Source: Silene conica (lineage: Eukaryota > Streptophyta > Magnoliopsida > Caryophyllales > Caryophyllaceae). From it: DNA of 64,000 nt. The translations under genes and the position numbers were made by a program. The DNA lies in NCBI GenBank assembly GCA_029255685.2, contig CM055318.2, positions 8,127,001-8,191,000 of the forward strand. The letters run 5' to 3'. This document shows, in pieces, positions 23,660 to 39,195 of this stretch (positions are counted from its first letter, which is position 1; every line of letters begins with the position of its first letter). Under the pieces are notes generated by a model. That model did no database searches and had not been told where the DNA came from. It saw only the letters and a list, made by a program, of their open reading frames with translations.

Positions 23660-23946
23660 TACCAAAATAAAACATACATTTGAAAGTTTCTGAAAACTAT
23701 TTTTTATGTATCTAACACCAATTAGTCATTCACATTCATTTTATCAATCGTGTAGTTAATTTATAATATAGTATTGAATGGAATGGAGGGAGTATTTGTT
23801 CAATCAATTCTGATATTTCCCTTCTTCTTATTGTTCTATTTCTCCAATGAATCATCTCTACAAAAAAAATTCATTGAGTGATTAATAACAAACAAAATAG
23901 TAGAATTTGATTTATGTAATATTAACCTTATCGTTATTAATTTAAG
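23660..23946. repeat. Diverged direct repeat, copy 2
   Basis: Partner of 21764-22047, with about 80 percent identity by eye. Confidence 0.75.
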
Positions 23947-24728
23947 TTTTCCTTTAGATAATGAAAGAAATAAAACATTGAATCATAGCGATGTAAGTAT
24001 ATTTATCTTTGAAAATCACACCTTCACAAATCTTGATAGTCCTATATAAAAACAAAACAACATATATGTGAAGTTAAATGAGTTCTCCATGGTCAATGAA
24101 ACTTAAAAATAAATAAGCTAAAACAAATGCAAAAATTATATTGGTTGAAACTTACATGTTTTAAATCCGTGAAAAAAATGCACGGATGCAGTATTAAAAT
24201 ATGATATATAGTATATTAAATTTAATGAAATAAAAATAATAAATATCTAAAAATTTAAATATCGCTATAAAATAAAAATGATTATCAAAATTTAAAAAGT
24301 TTACCATAGGATTCAAGAAACATAATTATAAAATTAACTACAACAGTCTAAATATCATACCAAATATTGAAAATTTTCATGATCGATTACATTAGTTGCT
24401 ATATTTAATATCAACAATGTTTTAATACACAAAAACTTATATCTGATTGAATATATTCATGACGTACGTAATAACTTATTTTTTTTAAAAAAAAACTGAA
24501 AGTCTAATATTTTGTATTTACAGTTAATTTATATTTGCATTTTGTATTTTAGTATTTAAATTTTTTGAAAATTAATAGTTTATTATCTAATAACTTTAGT
24601 CAAATATTGTGATTTTTGTAACAACATTGATTTTTATCAATTGGTGTTATTTTTTCGTACTTAACTTTCATTGTTATCGTAATTTTATTTTAGTTTAAAA
24701 TTTAGAAGGAATTTTAACAAAAAAAAAG

Positions 24729-25032
24729 ATTATACACCAGATGTATAAGAGTATTGTACATCCATTATGCATTTAATTGAGCTTATGTATAAATTTTTTT
24801 AGCTTTTAAACTATTTTGAGTTATATTTTAATTTTTTGACATTAAAATTAATATATAGTTGAACTTATATGCATTGTTTTTAGTTCTATGATAATTTTCT
24901 AAACTTAATAAATTTGTAAATGAATTCATAAAATATACAATATAGCTCATATTCTTCATGTTTAAGCTCAATTTTTTTATTAAAAAGCTCAAAATATGTA
25001 CCATTATTAGTTTTATACATCTGGTTGTATAA
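24729..25032. mobile_element. MITE-like foldback
   Basis: Ends near 24729 (tacaccagatgtataa) and 25031 (ttatacatctggttgtataa) are inverted copies. Inner parts around 'agctttttaa' also pair. Related words occur near 33860 and 49670. No clear target duplication was identified. Confidence 0.45.
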
Positions 25033-25268
25033 TAAATTCATTGAAATTTTAATCCATTGATGTAATTTATTGCGATTTATTATTGTAGTTAAAATATGAA
25101 TTGAATTGTTTTGCTTTAAATTATTCATTATTCGTTATACATTAATATTTACGTACAAAACATAGGCATAAACATTTACGTACAAAACATAAACATGGAG
25201 GTTTTAGTAATTAATTTTATATTATTTGCCGTGGGTCCCTTATTTTTTGTAAAAAATAAATATAAAAA

Positions 25269-26063
25269 CGTAATTGCTCATTCATATACGAGTTTTACTC
25301 ATTCATACCCTTTTTTTCCATTACTTTTCCATTCTATGCCCTCTACCTAAGAAAAGTTCTCCTCCCTAATTCTCTCTAATTCTCTCCCCCACAAAAGAAA
25401 ACCCTAAACCACACAACTATGGATGCTAGATTGCTAGCTCTCGTATCGATCAGGTAATAATTCTAATCTCTACCTTTATCAATTATATTATATGAAATTA
25501 AGAAAATGATTTAGACTAATTAGATTAGGGTTTCTTTAAATCGTTTTCAGTTTTAACCTAATTGGGGAGGGGATACTAATTTCTGATTCAGTAAAAAATC
25601 CAGAATCAAAACTGATAAATGATTAAATGAATGACATTCTTTAATCAAGAAACCCTATGTTTTGGGGAAACAATCAGGAAAGTTTGTCTCAGACTTTAAG
25701 TAATATAGGCCAATATATGGTTCCTGGTTTAAATGTTGTTGTCATTCGCAGCCAATTGCATCATCATACTCTCTCAATTCCGTTTTTGTGGAAAACTGTT
25801 ATTTTAGGACTTAATATGATCTGGGTTTGTTTGATTTGTGGCAAATAATTGTTGTTCCTGTGTATCTGATTGTTATTTCAACTTGGTATGTAGATATGAT
25901 GAATTTTGGTTTGGATCACAGTGAGACTTGTATTAAAACTAGGGAGAAATTGAAGGGATGGTTAAGATGAGAAGAAAACTGAAAAATGAGTGTTGCATGT
26001 AAGGGGTAAAATGAGAAATATGTGTATAAATGAGTAAATCATGTATATGAATGAGCAACACCC
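25269..26063. mobile_element. TIR element family 'TTCACATACG', diverged copy
   Basis: The ends are CGTAATTGCTCATTCATATA and, inverted, GGGTGTTGCTCATTCATAT. They match the two distinct ends of the 18425 element base for base in layout, including the internally repeated word. The 8-bp duplication TATAAAAA flanks it (25261-25268 and 26064-26071). It is 795 bp long. It contains an ATG-initiated stretch with a plausible splice donor (25420-25453), perhaps captured host sequence, but no transposase. Confidence 0.8.
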
Positions 26064-26149
26064 TATAAAAATTGTATGTGATGACGTGGATGTATGAAAA
26101 TGCTTTAAATGTTCTTGTATTTATATATAAAAGATTAACAGAATTAATT

Positions 26150-26480
26150 TGAGTGTTTGGTAGCTAGCCGATTACGGTTAATAGATTGTTATTTTTTTTT
26201 TAAATGTAGCAAAATTTAATAGTTTAAAATATGCGAGGTAAGCATCCTATGAACAACATATTGATCCCAAATATGTTGTTTTAATATGCTGCTTACGAAA
26301 CACTCAAATTAACATATGGATTAACACTCACATTAGCATATTAATTGGTCCCAAGTATGTTGTTTAGTATGCTGCTTACCAAATACTCATATTAACCTAT
26401 TGACTAACACTCGAATTAACATATTGACTCGTTAAACATGCTAAAACCTTAAAAATTAATCAATATATTATTTACCAAAT
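26150..26480. mobile_element. MITE-like sequence, 'TGTTTGGTA' type
   Basis: It contains 'gagtgtttggtagctagc' at the left and repeated 'aacatattgatcccaa' / 'atatgttgtttaatatgctg' words. It resembles sequences at 28340-28656 and 54541-54860. Borders and target duplication are unclear. Confidence 0.45.
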
Positions 26481-26771
26481 ATGATCAAAAAAGTGACAAA
26501 TTTAGTTATAACCTCTTGTCATTAAAAAGTGAATCAACCTGGGTTCTCACAAACCCAAAATTAATCCAAACCGAACTCATGTTACCCAAATTCGATTTGA
26601 TTGACCCATCTGCAAGGTTTGCCCAATTTACCCAACCTCAAGTTCTCAACTCTCAATCCGGAAGCCGAAAATATAGCAAAAATAGTGTCAGTCGAAGCAC
26701 AATCCAGGTGAAACTGTCGACGGCGGCGGGGATCTCGCCGTAAAAATTAGCCACCGTGACAACCACCAAGC

Positions 26772-31716
<4,945 letters not shown>

Positions 31717-32487
31717 CACGTAATGCTCACAACGAAATTATGTATGTTTTTGTTCTCAACTACTCTCTTCATCTTGATTTGCTATCTTAAAAGGAGATTT
31801 CCTATTCCCAGGACTTTCGACAGAATCACTTTCTTTTATTATAGTCCTGGTCGTTCTTACCGTGCTATGCATTTGGAAATGACTTGAGAACACACACATC
31901 CTCGCCTAAGCCGAGTTTTCTGAACCTCAAAAGAGCAAATGAGAATTCCTTCATCATCAAGACTAATTTGCTTGAAAGAATCAGAGGGAATTGGAACTGT
32001 TGCCCTCCATCACTAATGTTAAGACCCAAAATGACTTGGAGAACAAGTCTTGCCGTAAACAGTCCTCATATTACCTCCTAATCATTTGCTGCCCCATCTT
32101 ACAATGTACCTGATGAATTATCCTAAGGAAAAGGAGTAGTCGTTAATCAACTCGGTTACCCTTATGTAGAACTACTGCATGTGTATAATCAAATTATTAA
32201 CTCATTCTTATACTCGGTATTGAGTTATACAAAGTATATGATACGAAGTATGATCAGTGTTTTGGCCTGTGGGGTAAGCTACTAAGCTGTATGTAGTACG
32301 ACAATTTTTGTTACTTCCGTCTTAAATGATGATTTGTTAGTACGAGAAGCTTAATAATTTCAAAGACCACCAGTATTCCAGAAGAGGTATTCTACTTCTA
32401 CAGTTCTACTCACTTATACAGTTGTACCTCATTTTGTCCGGTGACGCAGAAGGCCTCGCCACAGCATCCCTTAAACTTGTGCACTAT

Positions 32488-32933
32488 CTAGGTAGCACCA
32501 AAACGGACACGGACATGACACGGACGTGGGGCACGGCATATCATGAAATTTAGGATACGAGATATGTTATTTAAATTTTATAAAATATACATGATATTTG
32601 ATTTTATTTTTGAAAGTATTTGATATTAATTTTAAATAAGTAAGGTAAAACTTGTCATTGATAATAACTTATTTTCATTTCTCATCTAAACCAATATTCT
32701 AATTAATCTATTTCGAACATCATTCACCTCATATGATAATCAATTGTGGACACGCGATGGACACGGCTCAAATACCATGGACACGCGTCGGACACGTGCC
32801 CAAATAAATGTAGAAAGTTACACACGGCTTTATAGGTGTCCGACACGTTTCGGCGTGTGTCCGTGGAGTGTCGGTGTCTGACACGGTGTCGGACACAGTA
32901 CGACTGATTACGAGAAGTGTCCATGCTACCTAG
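32488..32933. mobile_element. MITE with 'CTAGGTAGCA' ends, copy in A
   Basis: Ends are CTAGGTAGCACC and, inverted, CTAGGTAGCATGG, with 'cggacac'-rich inner arms on both sides. It is noncoding and 446 bp. A copy lies at 38396-38777, and a more diverged relative in reverse orientation lies near 63430-63760. Confidence 0.75.
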
Positions 32934-33244
32934 GCTACTATTCCCCGTCTCAATTATTTATTATTATTTTTTTTTTCAAGGAATATTTTAATATTTTAAT
33001 TAAAGATAAACAGATGACGGAAGTGGAAGTAAAAACTTATGTTTCCTAATGATACCAATTAATTAAAATTCAATTTTGATTGGAGAAAGTAACTCGTCAA
33101 AAATTAAAATTCAATTTTTTTTAATATACTACGTATCTTATTCTTAACAAATTATACTATATTCAGCCATACCCTATTCCTTAATATTATACTTTCTTAA
33201 GGCAACTTACCTTAAAAACAACACTATTAAGGGCTACGGTGGTT

Positions 33245-33252
33245 TATATATT
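33245..33252 (+). promoter_or_regulatory. TATA-like box before CYSTM copy 1
   Basis: TTTATATATTC lies about 115 bp upstream of the ATG at 33360. The same box sits at the same distance before the intact copy (about 39080). This is position-based inference only. Confidence 0.4.
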
Positions 33253-33359
33253 CACAAATTCTCATTGAAGATGGACACTATCATATCCTATTCTTTACAG
33301 ATTTCTTCTCTCTGCTATTTTGTTCATTATTCTTAGCTTTTTTTGCTTCTTACCAAAAG

Positions 33360-34143
33360 ATGAGTAACCCCGTGTATGCATACCCGTACCCTGCTCAAGG
33401 TTTCTTCTCTCCCTAGCTCTTTCGTTCTTTATCTTATATGGAGTATAAATGTATAATATATATGGACTCTGGATTTGAAGTTACAAATTTTAATTTTAAA
33501 AAGGAATATGCATTGGATATAATACCTCCAATTTTTTTTTTTTTTTTTGTAGCATATATGTATTTTTTTTAGCTTATTGCCTCAAACTTTATTTGTATTT
33601 GAGCAAATGTGTATTTTTTTGAGTATATTAAAGTTTATAAGTTAGATTTTAGTTTTTTTTTCCATCATAAACTCAAATTCAACTAAATTTATATTTAATA
33701 TTTTTTGAGTTTTATTGTGATTTTTTAGAGTTTAATATTTAAATAAATAAACTCAGAAACTTTATAGAAAACTCATAATTTCAAAAGTAAAATTTAAATA
33801 CTTTATTATAATGCTCAAAAACTATAAAATTGTATTAATACATCGGATGTAGTAAACATCATAGAATGACTCGGGAAAGAAATCGATATCTTTTGTTTTA
33901 TTTCTTTTGTACTTAGAAAGTCATATTTTTCATTGTTCGACAGCCCGGTTTTATTGATGTTAGATGTTTGCAAAGTTATGCTCCCTCAAATCCCTTCGGC
34001 CGAATTATTTGTTTACGTTCTTTTTAATTTTAAATGAAAACATAGGTTATTATCAAGGTCCACCGGTGATGGCACCACCACAGTATTATGCCGCCCCTCC
34101 GCCTCCGCCTCCGCAAAGGCAGACTGGTTTCTTTAATGGCTGA
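33360..34143 (+). pseudogene. CYSTM-family gene, broken copy
   Basis: Exon 1 (33360-33399) and exon 2 (34046-34143) encode MSNPVYAYPYPAQGYYQG and a Pro-rich stretch ending RQTGFFNG. The exon 2 donor that reads GGCTG|gt in the intact copy is GGCTG|at here. This destroys the splice site and creates an immediate in-frame TGA. The third exon, which would carry the cysteine-rich membrane segment, is absent, because at 34213 the DNA switches to the palindrome. A 45-residue product without the CYSTM module is all that could be made. Confidence 0.85.
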
Positions 34144-34176
34144 TACTTCTTCTTTCCACAACTCCCTTAATATTAT

Positions 34177-35107
34177 TTACTTTTTATTTATACTTTTTCC
34201 ATCCCAATCATTTGTTGAACGTTCGGCTTCAAGTTCAACTCGATTGAGTTCAGGTTGATGAACTTGAACATATGATGTTGAAAGTTCAGGCTGATTAGGT
34301 TGAACACAAGATGTTGAACGATCGGGTTCAGGTTCATCACAACATGTTGAATGTTCAAGTTGAGGTTCAGGTTCAGGTTCAGGTTCAGGTTCAGGTTCAC
34401 GTTCACGTTCACGTTCACATTCGGGTTGAGAGGGTTCACGTTCGGGTTGAGAGGGTTGAGATAAAAAGTGGTTATCAACTGGAAAGAGCCTAAAGGTTGG
34501 CATTTCTGATTTTGGTGGTGAACAATGTTGATGTATTGGTTGAAAGGAGTCACCCATTATGTCCAATGCCGCCAACAATTCAGCTTCAGACCACCCATAA
34601 ATATTATCCACATCCTCATGAATATTCTCACCAATACCATCCACAATCGCCTTCTCGTTATGCTTCTCATTATCATCAATCTCCCCACTATCCTCATTCT
34701 GCTCATTATTTGCTGTCTCAACATTCTCCTCATTGTGCTCATTATTATCTTGTTGAGACAACCTAAATCCATCTGCAATACCATCAACAGCTGCAACTAG
34801 TTTAGAAACTGTTGCTGACGAAGGTAATTTGACGGAAGCTTGACTGACAAGACTTTTGTAGTTCATGAAAGCATGAGCCATTACTTTTGCTGAATTCGCA
34901 AGCTTACTAACAAGTAACAAGCTTCACATCACTGTTATCTTCAGAAATGCCAGGCTTTTCAGTTTCTCCTTCATGTTTGGGTTGTTCAGATTTTTCAGAT
35001 TCTTCTTGTTCAGATTCTTCTTGTTCAGGTTGCCGAACAACAATTTGCTGAACAGATGATTTAGATTTTTGTGCTTGCTTGGCTGTTGTAAACTCAATAG
35101 CAAACAA
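34177..35107 (-). pseudogene. Unrecognised coding sequence, left-arm copy
   Basis: Reading outward from the palindrome centre, one frame (35107 to 34907) has LFAIEFTTAKQAQKSKSSVQ and an acidic EQEESEQEESEKSEQPK run ending in a stop. A second frame (about 34917 to 34177) continues with SKLANSAKVMAHAFMNYKSL, an Asn/Glu-rich stretch, NIYGWSEAELLAALDIMGDS and a charged EPEPEPEP repeat. A one-base frame change separates them. I do not recognise the family. It is perhaps a fragment of a transposon protein. The same frame break occurs in the right arm, so it predates the inversion. Confidence 0.45.
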
Positions 35108-35131
35108 AGGTTCATGCTGCTCACGGCTGAC
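34213..35131 (-). repeat. 2-kb palindrome, left arm
   Basis: Reverse complement of 35285-36197 with very few substitutions and a net length difference of about 6 bp in a hexamer-repeat tract (ggttca / cgttca). Together with the right arm and 153-bp spacer it forms a near-perfect inverted repeat capable of a giant hairpin. Confidence 0.95.
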
Positions 35132-35284
35132 CGTTGTGTCTTTAAATCCCGCATTGTGAGTCGTTAATTTCCTACGTTATCGACTTGGACAAAAAATGCT
35201 ATATCCAAGAGAATTAAGGAGGAATTGAATGACCCAACTTCCAAGGAGAGAACTTTCGGCAGGGGTTCTGTTGAGCCTCCAATT
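35132..35284. other. Spacer of the palindrome
   Basis: 153 bp of unique sequence between the two arms. The right part reads in frame into the right-arm coding sequence (NDPTSKERTFGRGSVEPPIV), so it is likely native upstream coding DNA of that fragment. The left part shows no clear relationship. Confidence 0.6.
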
Positions 35285-36197
35285 GTCAGCCGTGAGCAGC
35301 ATGAACCTTTGTTTGCTATTGAGTTTACAACAGCCAAGCAAGCACAAAAATCTAAATCATCTGTTCAGCAAATTGTTGTTCGGCAACCTGAACAAGAAGA
35401 ATCTGAACAAGAAGAATCTGAAAAATCTGAACAACCCAAACATGAAGGAGAAACTGAAAAGCCTGGCATTTCTGAAGATAACAGTGATGTGAAGCTTGTT
35501 ACTTGTTAGTAAGCTTGCGAATTCAGCAAAAGTAATGGCTCATGCTTTCATGAACTACAAAAGTCTTGTCAGTCAAGCTTCCGTCAAATTACCTTCGTCA
35601 GCAACAGTTTCTAAACTAGTTGCAGCTGTTGATGGTATTGCAGATGGATTTAGGTTGTCTCAACAAGATAATAATGAGCACAATGAGGAGAATGTTGAGA
35701 CAGCAAATAATGAGCAGAATGAGGATAGTGGGGAGAATGATGATAATGAGAAGCATAACGAGAAGGCGATTGTGGATGGTATTGGTGAGAATATTCATGA
35801 GGATGTGGATAATATTTATGGGTGGTCTGAAGCTGAATTGTTGGCGGCATTAGACATAATGGGTGACTCCTTTTAACCAATACATCAACATTGTTCACCA
35901 CCAAAATCAGAAATGCCAACCTTTAGGCTCTTTCCAGTTGATGACCACTTTTTATCTCAACCCTCTCAACCCGAACGTGAACTCTCTCAACCCGAACGTG
36001 AACGTGAACCTGAACCTGAACCTGAACGTGAAGCTGAACCTGAACCTCAACTTGAACATTCAACATGTTGTGATGAACCCGAACCCGATCGTTCAACATC
36101 TTGTGTTCAACCTAATCAGCCTGAACCTTCAACATCATATGTTCAAGTTCATCAACCTGAACTCAATCGAGTTGAACTGGAAGCCGAACGTTCAACA
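35285..36197 (+). repeat. 2-kb palindrome, right arm
   Basis: Inverted copy of 34213-35131. It carries the same frame-broken coding sequence in plus orientation (LFAIEFTTAKQAQKSKSSVQ from about 35318, SKLANSAKVMAHAFMNYKSL from about 35508, EREPEPEPEREAEPEPQ near 36000). The coding-like text runs on to about 36219, beyond the arm, before switching to the duplicated DUS2 intron. Confidence 0.95.
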
Positions 36198-36259
36198 TCC
36201 TGTGTTGAACCTGATCAGCCTGAACTAATCTTCCTCCATACACGAATACATAATTTCAG

Positions 36260-37239
36260 AGCATTTTATGGGATAATGATGTTAAAAGCACAAAGCATAC
36301 CTTGAAGGAAATGATAATGCACCACTCTTGCCTTGAGCTACCTGAAGGGAAGGCTGTGATTAAGTCAGAAAATTTGGAGCACCTTGCGTAAGTTTCAATA
36401 TTCCGACTCATTATTGTTAAAGTTATTGCTTGATTCCCTCAAACTCTTTTATCTCCATGACTCCTTCACAGATTAGTGTTGCCATGTCACACTATCTGAT
36501 AAGAGGCCAGACTTTGACACTTCCTTTTGAATCCAAAACTTACGAAATACCTTCGTATTGGCATTCAGACACGTGCAGCTGTCTGATACTTGATGCTGAC
36601 TCTGACAAACGTAGATTTGGGACTGCCACTTTCTGAGTCATTGATTCATTAGCCACAAAATAATGAAATATCTTCAGTTTTCTAGAGTGTTCCCTTCAAT
36701 TCTTTGCCAATTGACTCCACAAAATATCTTCAGTTTTCTGAGTGTTGCATTAACATCTGTATCTGAGTAAACTATTACCTCTGTTGTCTTTCGCACCCTT
36801 TTTGGTCATGGGTAAAGTAAGTTTTTCTAGAAGAGTCCATGATGAGTAGGATTCATCTACTCTGTTCCGTTTATTTATTTTTTATTTTTTCCTTCAACAC
36901 CTCTACAACATCAGAGGCCGAATTGTGGAATTGTAAGATCTTTCTGTTCTTGTGACCATTTTAAAATCTCGAGGGTAGGAAATACTGCTGTGCATTTTCA
37001 CGTTGGTTTGCCTGTTTGAGTATGTATGGTTGAACAGATTTTTTTGTCTGGAAATATTGCCTTGAAGGGTCGATTATTAATTAATATTGCTCTTTCTGTT
37101 CAATAAACTCACTTGATTTTCCTTCTTTGCCTCTTTAATGTGTCAATGATGTTTCAGGAACCTGTATGAAGAAGAGGAGTACTTTCGATTTGTCCAAGGA
37201 AGCAGGTTGCTGTTAAATAGTAGCGCAGATGACACGTAA
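36260..37239 (+). pseudogene. Duplicated DUS2 exons 8 and 9
   Basis: Exon 8 (36260-36387) and exon 9 (37158-37239) repeat the DUS2 C-terminus with splice sites intact but no upstream exons. The end reads NSSADDT then TAA, because two bases (GC) are present here that are missing in the complete gene. This is probably the ancestral C-terminus, preserved in the fragment. Confidence 0.9.
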
Positions 37240-38395
37240 TGCTCACAACGAAATTATGTATGTTTTTGTTCTCAACTACTCTCTTCATCTTGATTTGCTA
37301 TCTTAAAAGGAGATTTCCTATTCCCAGGACTTTCGACAGAATCACTTTCTTTTATTATAGTCCTGGTCGTTCTTACCGTGCTATGTATTTGGAACTAAGC
37401 CGAGTTTTCTGAACCTCAAAAGAGCAAATGAGAATTCCTTCATCATCAACACTAATTTGCTTGAAAGAATCGGAGGGAATTAGAACTGTTGCCCTCCATC
37501 ACTAATGTTAAGACCCAAAATGACTTGGAGAACAAGTCTTGCCGTAAACTGTCCTCATATTACCTCCTAATCATTTGCTGCCCCATCTTACAATGTACCT
37601 GATGAATTATCCTAAGGAAAAGGAGTAGTCGTTAATCAACTCGGTTACCCTTGTGTAGAACTACTGTATGTGTATAATCAAATTATTAACTCATTCTTAT
37701 ACTCGGTATTGAGTTATACAAAGTATATGATACGAAGTATGATCAGTGTTTTGGCCTGTGGGGTATGTAGTACGACAATTTTTGTTACTTCCGTCTTAAA
37801 TGATAATTTGTTAGTACGAGAAGCTTAATAATTTCAAAGACCACCAGTATTCCAGAAGAGGTATTCTACTTCTACAGTTCTACTCACTTATACAGTTATA
37901 CCTCATTTTGTCCGGTGACGCAGAACTCAGAAGGCCTCGCCACAGCATCCCTTAAACTTGTGCACATCAAAGCAAAAGTGGAACTGCTGAAGTGTAAGCG
38001 AGCAAGCATACATTTCTGCTGGCGATTCTCTCATACACAAATTCTTGTATAAGACCATCTCATTGCGATTAACTGATTAAGTGTTCATGGCTCACGCGGT
38101 TCAATACCTAAATGTTTATGGATGTTTACAGTGGAGAATTGAGATTTATAGCATTACTTCATAAATTCTTGTGGTGGTTTCATTATGAAATTGCGTTATC
38201 TCAGCAATTATCTTCTCTTTAACAAGAAAATATCCTTTACGCGAACGCGATAATGTCGTTTCCGTCTTACGAACTATCAAGGTGTGCCCATATCACTTCT
38301 CAGTTCTCACAATAATCTAGTGATTCTAGTCTACCGTGACTACACTGCCATAACCTCATAAAGGATCTCAACACCGTAGTAGCAGTAACTATTAT

Positions 38396-38777
38396 CTAGG
38401 TAGCACCAAAACGGACACGGACACGGGACACGACATGTCATGAAATTTAGGACACGGGACAAGTTATTTAAATTTTATAAAATATATATTTTATAGTTAT
38501 AAATGTTTGATTTTATTTTTGTAAAATATTTGATATTAATTTTAAATAAGTGAAGTAAAACTTGCCCTTGATAATAACTTATTTTCATTTTTCATCCGAA
38601 CCAATATTCTAATTAATCTCTTTCGATAGCGCATTTCTCGTCTAAAGACATGTGCCCAAATAAATGTAGAAAGTTAGACACGGCTTTATAGGTGTCCGAC
38701 ACGTTTCGACATGTGTTCGTGGAGTGTCGGTGTCAGACACGGTACGATTGATTACGAGAAGTGTCCATGCTACCTAG
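38396..38777. mobile_element. MITE with 'CTAGGTAGCA' ends, copy in A'
   Basis: Same element as 32488-32933, at the corresponding position in the duplicated block, shortened internally to 382 bp. Confidence 0.75.
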
Positions 38778-39195
38778 GCTACTATTCTCCGTCTCAATTA
38801 TTTATTATTTTTTTTTTTTTCAAGGAATATTTTAATAAAAAATAAACAGATGACGGAAGTGGAAGTAAAAACTTATCTTTCCTAATGATACCAATTAATT
38901 AAAATTCAATATTGATTGGAGAAAGTAACTCGTCAAAAATTAAAATTCAATTTTTTTTTAATATACTACCTATCTTATTCTTAACAAATTATACTATATT
39001 CAGCCATACTCTATTCCTAATATTGTACTTTCTTAAGGTAACTTACCTTAAAAACAACACTATTGAGGACTACAGTAGTTTATATATTCACAAATTCTCA
39101 TTAAAGACGGACAATATCATATCGCTATTCTCTACGGATTTCTTCTCTCTGATATTTTGTTCATTATTCTTAGCTTTTTTGCTTCATACCAAAAG

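Larger units (their letters stand above)
22840..25260. other. AT-rich intergenic DNA
   Basis: No supported gene. It contains copy 2 of the diverged repeat (23660-23946) and a foldback with ends near TTATACACCAGATGTATAA (24729) and TTATACATCTGGTTGTATAA (about 25012-25031). Confidence 0.5.

Noticed and set aside
34311..34493. Val/His/Gln-rich repeat frame in the left palindrome arm
   Set aside because: It is the antisense reading of the hexamer repeat that encodes the EP-repeat on the other strand.
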